Origin: Xylocopa sonorina
Taxonomy: Eukaryota; Arthropoda; Insecta; Hymenoptera; Apidae
Assembly: GCF_050948175.1 (NCBI RefSeq)
Contig: NC_135199.1
Location: 4,840,501-4,904,500 of the forward strand
Length of the DNA stretch: 64,000 nucleotides
Direction: 5' to 3'
Positions 1-10,903 of this stretch are shown piece by piece. The position numbers and the translations under genes are program-made. Under the pieces are notes generated by a model. That model was not told the origin of the DNA. It ran no database searches and saw nothing but the letters and a program-made list of their open reading frames with translations. Numbering within the stretch: the stretch's first letter is position 1; the number at the start of each line of letters is the position of its first letter.

Positions 1-3000
1 AAGCATCAATGCTACCTGGCATTCTAGTTGCACCGTAAAGTAATTAATCCGATCGGCTCCGTAACGTGTCAATAACTCTGTCGCGGATGCCAGAATTCTT
101 CCCCGCGACTGTACGCCATCGCCGTCCGATCGAAAGTACGCGGGATCACGGTTAATCGAATCAATTACCATCGATTTTTATGCCTTTCTTCTGCATCGTT
201 ACGGAGCATAATTAAGTAATCGCGACCGCGATCGTGGGAAACTCGCGCATACTTCAGAAAAGTATGACATTAAATCTGAAAATCTGGGTCGCCTGCGATT
301 TCTGTGCAGCGAAACGTCCACTCTCGTTTGATACGTTGTTATTTAAAAAAAAAAGGAAACGATAATTACGACCGTTCGTACCTACGCGATTATAATAAAT
401 TTGAACGCGAGCTGGCAACAATTCATACGCTAACAACGCGAAACGAATACGACAATTTGAATCTTACGGTGAGGTAAATGCACACGCGACACCCACTTGG
501 TTTACGAACTGACGAACGTATCGTTTATTTATCGTTTCGCAGGAACGGCAGGGGCGAAAAATTAAACGATTTACGATATGCAATTTCGACGGGCACAATA
601 ATAACGACACTTTCACGTCGTTTAGATGCAAATGAACGTGTAATCTGAACTTAAATAAAACAAGAGAATTCTCGTTGAGCGTTGCATAAACCTTCCAGCT
701 ACGTGTGTAAATAATAATGTAATATTGGTTATTCCGGCCGATACCAGGCTGTAATTTATACCGGACGCGGAAAGGTTCAGAGATCACGGGTGGTTTCATT
801 TCGCGGGACGATGGTAATCGATTTCGCGGATGTGAAGGAAAGTAAGAGTTTTCCTCGAAGTAAGAAAGAAAAAATGAAAAGAAAAGATCAACTCTTCGTC
901 CTTTTTCCTTCATTCGAATGTCGAGTAACGAGAAAAACATTTCGCTGGAAACGTATCCGGACGATGACTCACGGAATTGTTAACAAGCCGGAAGCGAAGC
1001 GTTTGCCTTAATAAATTCTAATTACGTGGGAAGTGAAATTAAATCGCCGTTAATCAGAATTCGAGATGAAACATTGTAAATGAAATGAAAATTTATGCGA
1101 AAACCATTCGACGGTTTATGTAAATGCGGAATAACGTTGGCGATCGTGCCAGCGGATAGGCCGGTGAACGAAAACGGAAACTGTCCGGATATTTCAATGC
1201 ACGCGAGACCGATTAATTAGCCAGTAATCATTAAAAAATCTATGATACCGGTTAGAAAGGATTAAATAGAAATTATCAACACGCGACGTCGGTAAGCCAC
1301 TGCTCGCGCGTATACGTGTACCTTCTTCCTAGCTCATCCTTCGATCGGCGATGTCAGCCTCGTATCCGATGATCAATGAAGTTGCACGATTTACGAGCAC
1401 CGACGAGCATTCGTAACACATGCCTACCTGGGGACAGTCGATCGAAGTAGACAAGTCGAACACCACGTGTTTCGATCGAACATCACGAGTAACCGGCATC
1501 GATCTCCATCATCGTGCTCAAATTCTACCGATCGAACAATCTAAACGCGCAACGATACGCGTCGCAAAATAAATTATGCGTTCTTCTCTCGGTACACATC
1601 GTTATCGTGCACGGCGTCGTGTCTTTCCCATTTTTCCCTTCCTCCTTCTTTCATTTCCATCCTTTGAATCAGGCTCGCACGCGACCTTAATAGCGACTTT
1701 CATTTTATTTTCACCATTGAATCGAAGAACAGCGCGTATGATGGATTAATCGCTTTATCGCGAGACTCAATATCCGCGTAACCGTTAATGAACGGTGCGT
1801 GCGAAGCGATTCGACTCGCGATTCGTAAGAAAAATCAATCCAATGCTCGCCGCGCGGCGATCGAACAATGAGTTCCTACGAAATTAATTAAACCGCGAAC
1901 CCGCGAGTCAGCGATGATAAATGTTCGAGTGACCGACTAGCATTGGCACTGGAAACATTGAACTTCCATTACCTGTTTCGCGTTCCAACTTCCAAGAAGG
2001 CTCCGTTTCAATGTCGGGTAAACGCGATTTAGAATTTCTCGAATCTCGTACAAATTTTTGTTTCGCTAAGGCTCAGAAATTCCGCTCGATTCGAGGTTTG
2101 AAACTGAACTAGATGGGATCCTCGTACCGAATGTACCAACTGCTTTCACTGCGCGACACTACGGGGTGAGCGTTACGCAACCAGGAAGCTGGGTCCACGT
2201 TAACGGAGCACGCGTTCCAACCTTGACTATTTTTTACGCGCGTAACTTGGAAAGAATTTTTAGAATAGCTAGAGCATAACAGGATGTTCGAAACGGCGAA
2301 TTTTCAGTTCGGCAGCGAAGTTGCGGGATCTCGTGGAATTTGCTTAAAACAAACAAGCCTGCCATGTGGCCGTGTCGGGGAGCAATGAACTGGGGCATAA
2401 ACAAATTTATTCGCGCCAGCTTAGAGAGCTAAATTTAAATTATTCGCCGGACGCTTCCGTTCGATTTTATCGATCGACACCGCGAAAGTGAAGCCCACGC
2501 CTACAGCTAAATTTCTAAAGTTCGACGTGCAATCGAGTCTAATTTTTATTAAATTAACGTTTCAACGGAGACTTTGGAAACCTATTTTGAATATTTTTTA
2601 AATGAGGCCCAGAAACACGTATCCGAGCTAACAGAAAATGCTACAAGAAGGAAAGCTACTTTCACTGTCCCGCTTATCAAGATTTTTTTCAGGTCTTTAT
2701 GAGAACGGGAACGCAAGCTGCATTAAGGATCATCCAAGTCTCAATCGATCCTTAATTCACCACTCATCGTAGAATCCATGAGAAACTACACGTTTCTCAT
2801 ACACCAGGAAATGAAACCGTTCTAAATTGCTCTCTTTTACTTCCACCTAATGCACCGGACGAAAAAGGATAAGTGTTATGTTCATTATGTTTTTTGCCAC
2901 TCGATAACGTGTAATTTCGCATATCTATAGTAAACGATCGAGACCTCTCTTGCGTAACATTAACTTGGTATAACGAAGCCACTTTTACGACATAAATTTA

Positions 3001-4764
3001 ATATCAATTTTCAAGGGCTATTAACGTCACCTAAAAACGGTAATGGCTTCTTTCTCGATCCTGTAACGCTGCGAATTAATATTTTTATACGCTACGGAAA
3101 ACGAAAGAGTCGTGCTCTTACGGATTTTCCCGGTGCCCTTTTTCCGGTGACGTTCAAACGATACAGTTGCACCGACGGAATCGTAAATGTTCCATTTGTA
3201 ATCAATTTGCATTTCGTACCTCCGTGATTTGCTCGACAGTGACACTTGTTATGTAAATTAATATTACTATTGACGAGGCTGGGTGAATCTCATTCGTTTC
3301 GATGTGCACGCAATGAACGTGTTACACTCTCGTAAAACGGAGGCCTACATACGCGTAGCTTGCACCTAGAATCCTTGAACTATAAAACTGAAAGTTATTT
3401 ACCAACATTTCACGTAGGAACAGCAATCTTATTATTACGACACGAGGATTCACTTGCAATTTCTAGCAAAGCTACGTACACCTATTATACCATCCGATAC
3501 GTCTACGAACATGGTAAACTTACGTTGAACCTAGTAATATATTACACGCTTTGCTTAAAAAATCTGAAACAATTATACCCAACGCTCGAACGTGAGGAAA
3601 CATAAATATAAACGATCTTTTGAAATGCAACGCAGACGACAAGAATGTAATAACGCTCTTTCTATGCAATATCTATCGGCGTATAGAAAAATTGAAAAAC
3701 GCACACGCTCGCAGCACCAGCGCGTTATGCACCGCACAATACTTGCAGTAGTAGTTATGCACACGTTTACGAGATCCAGTATGTATCACGTTTTCTGTTG
3801 GGATGCAATTAAGGGGGGGAGGTAAGGAGCGAAAGAAGAGGATAGAAAACACGGTAGAAAGATACGGAACTAGCACCGAGTCGGGTTCCCGACGCCCACC
3901 TGATCATACAGCACAGAGTTGAAAGAGAATCGTGCTGAAACTGAACGTGCATCGTCTCGCCATGACAAAAGTAAAACTTACTCCGCTATCTTTGCTCGAG
4001 GTTGCACAATTAGAAACGGGAAACCGCAGCGAGAACACCAGGTACTAATCGTCGACTATTAAATCCTTATTAATTATTCATGTTGAATCGTAGTGAACTA
4101 TAGTCGGATAAAATTGTAATTTTTTGGTAGAACGCAACGGATGCTTATTTTAGCTTCTTGAGATTGCTTCCTTCATCTATTAGCATTTCTCTGCACGTGC
4201 TACGAGATGGAAATGCACACGTGCCACTAAATAGCGCTAGCAATTAAAGGTTAATCGTCACGGTTGCATCGAGAACGGGTTTCACTTGCTTTCTTAAACC
4301 GCGTTTAATAGATTCGCGCCCCGTTACGCGTACCTCAAGCATGCTGAATATAATTATTTACTATTACCGGCGTTTATCCTTTACGCCTGCATAAGTGTCC
4401 GTTGTCGACCGTTTCCGTTAACAATAAAGAGATATTTCCGGTATATGTCCGGCTCGCGAACGGAAACGGCGTGTTTATAATATTGATTTGCCGCGTTAAT
4501 GATTGGTGCGATGAATTGCATCGCACTCCGTTCGCTAGCATTTACTTGTGACTATGAATCTACTTCTACAAGCAGTTTAATCTTCGTTTGCATTCTGTTT
4601 TTCAACGAAATACTTATTCAAATAATAGGCTATAGAATTGATATAAAAAATTTTTATCAACCCTTTCGACGAATATTTGCACGCCGTTACAAAAAGCATA
4701 ACGCATAATGTTAAGTAAATTGCATTAATATCGTATTAAAAATTGCTCTCGTTATATCACTTAC
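1..4764. other. Unassigned, probably intronic DNA downstream of the spectrin-repeat exons
   Basis: No exon with both a family signature and consistent splice phase was found here on either strand. The minus-strand exon ending at 4765 closes on a complete codon and is followed by a strong GTAAGT donor, so the gene must continue to the left. The stretch is therefore best read as a large intron, with the remaining exons (including any C-terminal membrane anchor) outside the window or unrecognised. Open frames of up to about 158 codons occur (for example minus strand 464-940), but their translations are low-complexity, rich in F/L/S/R and resemble no family I know. Confidence 0.5.
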
Positions 4765-7554
4765 CATGTGCTCTACCGCTTTCTCTTCGAGCTCCGCTAA
4801 AGTCCAGTTCACGTGAAAACTCAAGGGCTGAAGGCGAGACTCCATTTCGCGGAGCCATTTCCTCAAACATTTTACTTCGTGCTCGAAATCTGTTACGTAA
4901 ATCTTTCACTTAGGAGCTTTGAATTCGCAATGTGAAATTGCAATGCGGGAAGCCTTTCATTTGAACGGAAAGAAATTACCTGCTGATATATCTTGTTGGT
5001 TAGACACAGGCCGTTCGACAGGTGCCATAATTTGTTCAACTAATTCCCATTTCGCATTTAAATGGTCAACCCGCCACGCCACTTCATCTTTCAAAGCAGG
5101 GGCACGTGACACTAATTTTCCAGCTTGCTCGTTGAATAACTTTCTTCTGTACGCCCTACGTCGCAGCTCCTCCATGTGAGCCTTAAATTTACATTTAGTA
5201 AGTAGAATATAATTAATCGATCTCTTATGCTAGCGTTACTCAGCCTTCAACCGATGACGTCAATTTTTACTCGGTAATAAATGTGACTCATTCAATATAA
5301 CCTGGCATACTCAATGCCAGTTAATTCCAAATATTCCGATACAAAAATCTATTCCACGATCGGTTGATGGCAAGCATACTTAAATAATACATACCGCACG
5401 CAGACTTTTGTCTAATAAATTTTCTTCTTTGCAATAAACCAATTCTTGAAGAACCCTCAGCCATGAATATAATTCTGAGAATTGACTACTAACTTCCTTA
5501 AGACTCCATGATTGTGTAGATACGTCAGTCTCATCCCATGTTAGTTCACCGTTAGCTTCCTATTAATTTGAATACAATCAGTCGAAGCACAAATGTATAA
5601 CATGTATTCCTTTGTGTCTGATTACATTATAAATATTTAAATAAAACACATACCTTACAACTATCTATCAAATTAGTATCCATAATGTAGTCATAATCAG
5701 ATCGTATCGCTGCCCAGAACTCATCTTTGCAGTCCTCACGATTCGTCCACAAACGTTGATTATGAAATTGCTTTGGATCCTTCCTGTAATACAAATACAG
5801 CAGTTATTTCCTTATACATCAACAAATGCCACGGACTAACATACTGTTATTGTTGGTGCAAGTGATACATTTATGAAATTGGAAATCTTTATACATTCGT
5901 TACAATGAATATAATAATTCAAATAATGGTTGAAATATTAGATAGCTTAGAATATGTAAAATGCAAAATACTACACGAACCGTTTCTTTGTGAGACTGTT
6001 GTATGGCCTTTCTATCGCTACCCCCGCTTGGCCATGCTTGTCTAAGCTATGGCTGAGCGGCTGAAGCGAAGATAAGGAGAAACTCATCTTCATGGCTTTG
6101 CAGTGGTCTGTAATGTACAAAAGTTCAGGTGAGAAAAGCGATTATGAACGTTTGTCGTGCAAAAATAAAACATAACGTAAACATATATTATGACACTGTT
6201 CTGTAACAATATACAAGTACTAATCTATAATGACTACCAAGCATTAAATTCTAGCATCGTGCTTAATTTGTGAAAAATATGTGCTTTAAAATGATACACG
6301 TTTAACCTTAAAGACGCAAGAACCGAGGTACACAAACAAGTGTTCACGGGCACACATATATTTACAATACGTATCTTGAATATAACAAACAAGTACGGAG
6401 GCTGATAGAATCAGAAATAATAATGTAACACATTCGAATCTTGGTAAATGGCAACAGTTAAAATTACATGTCAAGTTAATTACAGTTTCGACATCGTGTT
6501 AAACACTATGATACATTAGAGAAATTTAATCAACATATATATGAAATATCACGTATTCTCGTACATTCATCCTTGTTTGCGAACATCGAGACAGTTGCAT
6601 TTAGTTGTATCTTAATTTACAAAGTGACAACGATATAAAGTCAGGATTATAACCTCTAGAGTCCCTCGCAAGGATATTTTCCCGCATTTCGAAACTGTCA
6701 GACGTATTTCACATAATTCACCTGCCACGTACAAAACGTTTACATCTCACGTGTACGAGGGTATAAAAAATATTTGTGAAAGCGGCATTTATCGCTCCAT
6801 TTTTTAAATGTCTACATTACAATAGAAAAAAAAAAGGAAACACTCGAACACAGTGCATTCGACACAACACCAATTGCAACATCTTTTTTTTTCTACCTGA
6901 ATTATCTTGAACGCATTGGTCGAGCACACGTGTAGGTACAGCATTTAGAAGTGTTAACGCGTACACGCTGTACACACATGCAATTCGACAGGTAGAGCGT
7001 CCCAAGTATGTATACTTTATCAGAAATACATGAGTCTCGTATATGCTCCGGCTTAAGTTACAAGATAAGCACACAACAAGGATTTACAAAGTCGTTTAAA
7101 CGTTCGTGCCTTCAACACTGGGATACTCACTCATTCTTATCGTATACAGTCATGAAATAAAGTTAACATTCTTCGATGTGGTCTCAATTTAAATATATTA
7201 TTCAGTACACGGGTAAAAAAAAATGCGATTGAGGAAACCGGAGAACGTTGCAACGAGAACTCAAGTTGGAGGGGCTGCACTCCGTTGCATACATCCAAGG
7301 TACAGCCTCTGTCGTGCAAGTGGGTATGCAAACATTATAACGATACACAGAATACATCGATGCGTCTACTTCTGTGGTATTTAATCGAATATGCGTGAAA
7401 TAATCTATCATCGACATTTGTCGGACACCGTCACTTAGGTTTCGATATTGCATCGATGTTAATATTGTATCGATATTCAAGCCATGGTTTTTACATCCTT
7501 TCCCGAGGGAAACGTTACTGAAAACTTTTAGTAATATCGCATTCACTCACTCAT
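4765..7554 (-). CDS. Spectrin-repeat protein, probably klarsicht-like (LINC/nuclear envelope); partial
   Basis: Minus-strand exons are 5981-6107, 5654-5783, 5395-5559, 4980-5181 and 4765-4889. All are bounded by AG/GT and all are in phase (remainders 2, 0, 0, 1, 0). The translation is helical and charged, with spectrin-type signatures: DEFWAAIRSDYDYIMDTN, then WSLKEVSSQFSELYSWL, EVAWRVDHLNAKWELVEQI and FEHEVKCLRKWLREMESRL. A possible start exon is ATGA before GTGAGT at 7554-7551; it joins in phase to give MNHCKAMKMSFS and a 251-codon partial product. Spectrin repeats of this kind occur in klarsicht, nesprin/Msp300 and AKAP6-type scaffolds. The size and the Trp-rich linker make me favour klarsicht, which links nuclei and vesicles to microtubules. 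That naming is inference; the spectrin-repeat assignment is firm. The C-terminal part, which would carry a KASH anchor, is not visible. Odd point: the donor after 5981 is GTTCGT, and failure to splice there would add two residues and a stop. Confidence 0.78.
6108..7550 (-). other. Intron between the possible start exon and first firm exon of the spectrin-repeat gene
   Basis: This AT-rich 1.4-kb stretch lies between a GTGAGTGAAT donor at 7550 and the ATTACAG acceptor at 6108. I see no exon in it. Minus-strand frames at 6817-7074 and 7202-7546 translate to cysteine-, leucine- and histidine-rich noise. If the start at 7554 is wrong, longer isoforms would have further upstream exons, and this stretch would be part of a larger intron that could even contain the tubulin gene. 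Confidence 0.45.
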
Positions 7555-7783
7555 ATTACTGGTTGCGATCACGAACAGACGGGCGATCCATTTGGGAGCA
7601 CTGTTAATTACTTGTCAATAACATTTGCACAATTTTTAACCCAACGAGACCGCCAATTTTTTTTTAACAAAATACCGCCTTACACACCACTCTGCACACC
7701 GACATGCACCAACGTGCACTGCCGTACTGCGCATGTGCGCCCGCGACAAGTGTAAGGAGCTACGACTCATGGCGGATTCTTAG
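7551..7783. promoter_or_regulatory. Putative bidirectional promoter
   Basis: A minus-strand start (ATGA/GTGAGT, 7554-7551) and a plus-strand start (ATG 7769, then a GTAAGA donor at 7783) lie back to back about 215 bp apart. The interval has a GC-rich alternating core near 7727-7745 (TGCGCATGTGCGCCCGC), similar to an NRF-1 site but with one extra base. The plus-strand start context ATGGCGG matches the YY1-type motif often found just downstream of transcription starts. There is no TATA box. The arrangement suggests a housekeeping-type promoter firing both ways; this is inference from motif layout only. Confidence 0.4.
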
Positions 7784-8213
7784 TAAGATATCTATTCTTG
7801 TTATTGGAATAAAGCGAGATGAACTGATGCGTAAGGAACCGAGATAGGATAGAATTAGGAGAGATATTCTCGTATTCGCAATAAGAAAGTCTAAATAGAA
7901 ACGATAAATTGTTAGACAAAGTACTTCGCGCCACGTAGGTATCACATGGGTGTATGCATATTTTTAAAGTTTACAGCGCTCCACTATTCAAATAGAAAGG
8001 CACTGGTATCGAAATTAACTATTAAGAATGTGAAGCTATTAGTTGTTAATTGGCGGTAAAAGAACAATTAGAAAAATTTAATTTTCCCTGTAATTTTTTC
8101 ATTTTCATATTTTAATATATTATTTGTGCAAGATTTTATTATATGTATCGTATGAATCACTTTATTGCAGTGTTACGTGTGCGCAAGCGCCTTATGAATT
8201 ATGTATGAAATAA
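7769..8213 (+). CDS. Candidate spliced micro-ORF (18 codons), function unknown
   Basis: Exon 7769-7782 (ATG GCG GAT TCT TA) is followed by a strong GTAAGA donor. The next good acceptor, TTTATTGCAG, ends at 8170, and the second exon, 8171-8213, stays in frame to a TAA stop. The product would be MADSYVTCAQAPYELCMK. A canonical AATAAA follows at 8259-8264, 46 bases after the stop, so the model has start, intron, stop and poly(A) signal within 500 bp. The start context (ACTCATGGCGG) is good. I recognise no family; two cysteines are the only notable residues. It may instead be a short non-coding transcript, or the frame may be wrong because of an unseen middle exon. It lies divergently to the spectrin-repeat gene. 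Confidence 0.3.
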
Positions 8214-8258
8214 ATTGAGGTGTTGAATTTAATCCTTATACATTTTTATTTTGTTGTT

Positions 8259-8264
8259 AATAAA
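8259..8264 (+). terminator. Poly(A) signal AATAAA for the plus-strand transcript
   Basis: A canonical hexamer lies in T-rich sequence 46 bp past the TAA of the micro-ORF model. Its spacing fits a short 3' UTR. AATAAA is frequent in AT-rich DNA, so support is only positional. Confidence 0.35.
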
Positions 8265-8737
8265 TATTGACAATAAATAGAAAACCACATGCTTCCGCGT
8301 TCTTGTATTTCATCATATCTTTGTTTCCCAATATCAATCGTGATATAATCTTTATACGAGAACATAAATTCATGTTACCCATGCTAAGAGCGCACATAAA
8401 TTCTAACTTTTACAACCATTTTCTGATTAATTTATACGTTATTAAGATATAAATTTAAACGAAACGATTGATAATGGTTGAACATATAAGTAATAAAAAA
8501 GGAGTATTAAATGTTTTTCTTTACTACTAAACACATTAAACTTATTGTTTTAAATGTTCTAGAACTTCTTGCAACCTAACTTCTAATCTTTCTTTTTATG
8601 TTTTGCAAATAAATATATGATCCATTCTCTTCGAACATAAAAACGTGACTATTCGAAATCTAATGATTCAAGGTTCGGGAAAATAAACAAAGGACAGGTA
8701 GAATTATGTGAAACAGCAACAATTGCAAACCAATTCG
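8265..8737. other. AT-rich intergenic spacer
   Basis: Between the plus-strand poly(A) signal and the tubulin 3' end I see only AT-rich sequence with short T and A runs. No splice-consistent exon, RNA gene or repeat stood out. Confidence 0.5.
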
Positions 8738-8743
8738 TTTATT
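8738..8743 (-). terminator. Poly(A) signal of the alpha-tubulin gene
   Basis: TTTATT on the plus strand reads AATAAA on the minus strand, about 40 bases after the tubulin stop codon at 8784-8786. This gives a very short 3' UTR. No better hexamer lies closer to the stop. Confidence 0.6.
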
Positions 8744-8783
8744 TCGAATTGTATTTCATTGAAAAACCTCGACGAAGGTCAAT

Positions 8784-10682
8784 TTAGTATTCCTCAGCTC
8801 CCTCACCCTCACCCTCTACGGAATCCATACCAACCTCCTCGTAGTCTTTCTCAAGAGCGGCAAGATCTTCACGTGCTTCGGAGAACTCACCTTCCTCCAT
8901 ACCCTCACCGACATACCAATGAACAAATGCTCTCTTGGCGTACATTAAATCGAACTTATGGTCAAGCCGAGCCCAAGCCTCTGCGATAGCAGTGGTGTTG
9001 GATAACATGCAGACAGCACGTTGCACTTTGGCAAGATCACCACCCGGCACAACAGTGGGTGGTTGATAATTAATGCCAACTTTGAAACCAGTTGGACACC
9101 AATCAACGAACTGAATAGTGCGTTTAGTTTTGATAGTCGCGATGGCTGCATTAACATCCTTGGGTACAACGTCTCCTCTGTACAACATGCAACAGGCCAT
9201 GTACTTTCCGTGACGAGGATCGCATTTCACCATTTGGTTAGCCGGCTCGAAGCAAGCGTTTGTGATTTCCGCGACTGAAAGTTGCTCATGGTAAGCCTTC
9301 TCCGCGGAAATTACAGGGGCATACGTGACCAATGGGAAGTGAATTCTCGGGTAAGGTACTAAGTTAGTTTGGAATTCCGTCAGATCAACGTTAAGGGCGC
9401 CATCGAAACGAAGCGAGGCAGTGATCGAAGAAACGATTTGACCAATTAATCTGTTCAGATTGGTGTACGTTGGTCTTTCGATGTCCAAGTTACGGCGGCA
9501 AATATCGTAGATAGCCTCGTTGTCGACCATAAATGCACAGTCGGAATGTTCTAAAGTGGTGTGGGTTGTGAGAATTGAGTTATAGGGTTCGACCACAGCA
9601 GTCGAGACTTGTGGAGCTGGGTAAATTGCAAACTCCAGCTTCGACTTCTTTCCGTAATCCACAGACAGACGTTCCATCAACAGAGATGTGAAACCAGAGC
9701 CAGTACCACCACCAAACGAATGGAAGATGAGAAAACCTTGGAGTCCAGTACATTGATCTGCTAGCTTGCGGATACGGTCTAAGACAAGGTCGACAATTTC
9801 CTTGCCAATTGTATAATGACCACGGGCATAATTATTAGCTGCATCCTCTTTGCCTGTGATTAGCTGTTCCGGATGGAAGAGCTGACGATAAGTGCCAGTG
9901 CGAACCTCGTCTGGAATTAGGTTTATACAATAAAGCTTTCATTGACCCTGAACATGTACAATCTTCCAATCCACCCACAATAATCATACATACCGACTAC
10001 TGTAGGCTCTAAGTCGATGAAAACAGCTCTGGGAACATGTTTTCCGGCACCCGTTTCACTGAAGAAAGTATTGAAACTGTCGTCACCTCCTCCAATGGTT
10101 TTATCTGACGGCATCTGACCATCAGGCTGAATGCCGTGTTCCAGGCAATACAGCTCCCAGCAAGCATTACCAATCTGGACTCCGGCCTGGCCAACGTGGA
10201 TTGAGATACATTCACGCTGAAAAAATATTAATAAACGTTAATTATCGATCTTCATTATCAAAACGGTGCTCGTCAATCAAATGTATTTAATCGCGTTCAA
10301 TTTCCATTCGAGAAGTTACCGCTCCATAAATAATATTAACAGATATTCGCGAACTATCGATCGCGTCGTCGTCCAAAATGAGACGCACTTCCCCCCTCCC
10401 CCACCATTCAACGACTCGCGCAAAACAACGAAATCGCTAATCTACGCGTTCAGATATCTTGCGTACACGTTCTAACCTATTTCGCAGAGGCAATGAGCGA
10501 TTATTAATGAGGTCGCGAATGTCCCGATTATTTTAACGGTATCTAAACGTTAAATATGAGTCATAACGGAAAGGGCGGAGCCGGCCGGTACAAGCGAGGC
10601 AGCCAAGTTGCCTCGTCTCATCAACGTCGCAAATCCAAGAATCGACCGTATCTCTGATATTTTAACGATATCCACTTACCAT
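8784..10682 (-). CDS. alphaTub: Alpha-tubulin, complete, 3 coding exons
   Basis: Alpha subunit of the tubulin heterodimer that polymerises into microtubules. The coding exons are 10680-10682 (the ATG alone), 9994-10216 and 8784-9910, totalling 1353 nt, or exactly 450 codons plus stop, the standard family length. The N-terminus reads MRECISIHVGQAGVQIGNAC; the MREC tetrapeptide is the known signal for autoregulated tubulin mRNA decay. Lys40 in SDKTIGGG (acetylation site), the nucleotide-binding GGGTGSG loop near residue 142 and Glu254 in VDLTEFQTNL (needed for GTP hydrolysis on the partner beta subunit) are all present. The C-terminus is acidic and ends EEY, so the terminal tyrosine can be removed and restored. 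Splice phases are 0 and 1, with clean AG/GT sites. It resembles the ubiquitously expressed Drosophila alphaTub84B class, but the paralogue cannot be settled from the sequence alone. Confidence 0.97.
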
Positions 10683-10827
10683 TTTGAAGTCTGGGGTTTT
10701 GTTTTACGCTCTTGCAGAAAGTGAGCAGTCGATAGTTGGAGCAAGTAATGGAGCTTTTGCTATCAACCACACACGATGCACGGTCGAACACCAAACGATT
10801 AATGCGCGAGTGACGCTCGCTGCGGGA

Positions 10828-10834
10828 TCTTATA
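10828..10834 (-). promoter_or_regulatory. TATA box of alpha-tubulin
   Basis: The minus strand reads GGGTATAAGATCC. Initiation about 30 bases downstream, near 10800, would give a 5' UTR of roughly 120 nt before the ATG at 10682. Confidence 0.6.
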
Positions 10835-10866
10835 CCCACGACTATCGACTCTTTTGGCGCACGGTC

Positions 10867-10903
10867 ATTGGTCGCCAGTGACCTCACTCCAGCCTCTGAT
10901 TGG
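10867..10903 (-). promoter_or_regulatory. Two CCAAT boxes upstream of alpha-tubulin
   Basis: ATTGG at 10867-10871 and 10899-10903 on the plus strand gives two CCAAT motifs on the minus strand. They lie about 35 and 70 bp upstream of the TATA box and 32 bp apart. That spacing is typical of NF-Y-bound promoters of highly expressed housekeeping genes. Confidence 0.5.

Noticed and set aside
7727..7741. NRF-1 binding site
   Set aside because: TGCGCATGTGCGC has one extra base between the half-sites, so it is not a true consensus; kept only as a GC-rich promoter feature.
8945..9278. Open frames on both strands inside 8945-9278
   Set aside because: They are shadows of the alpha-tubulin coding exon.
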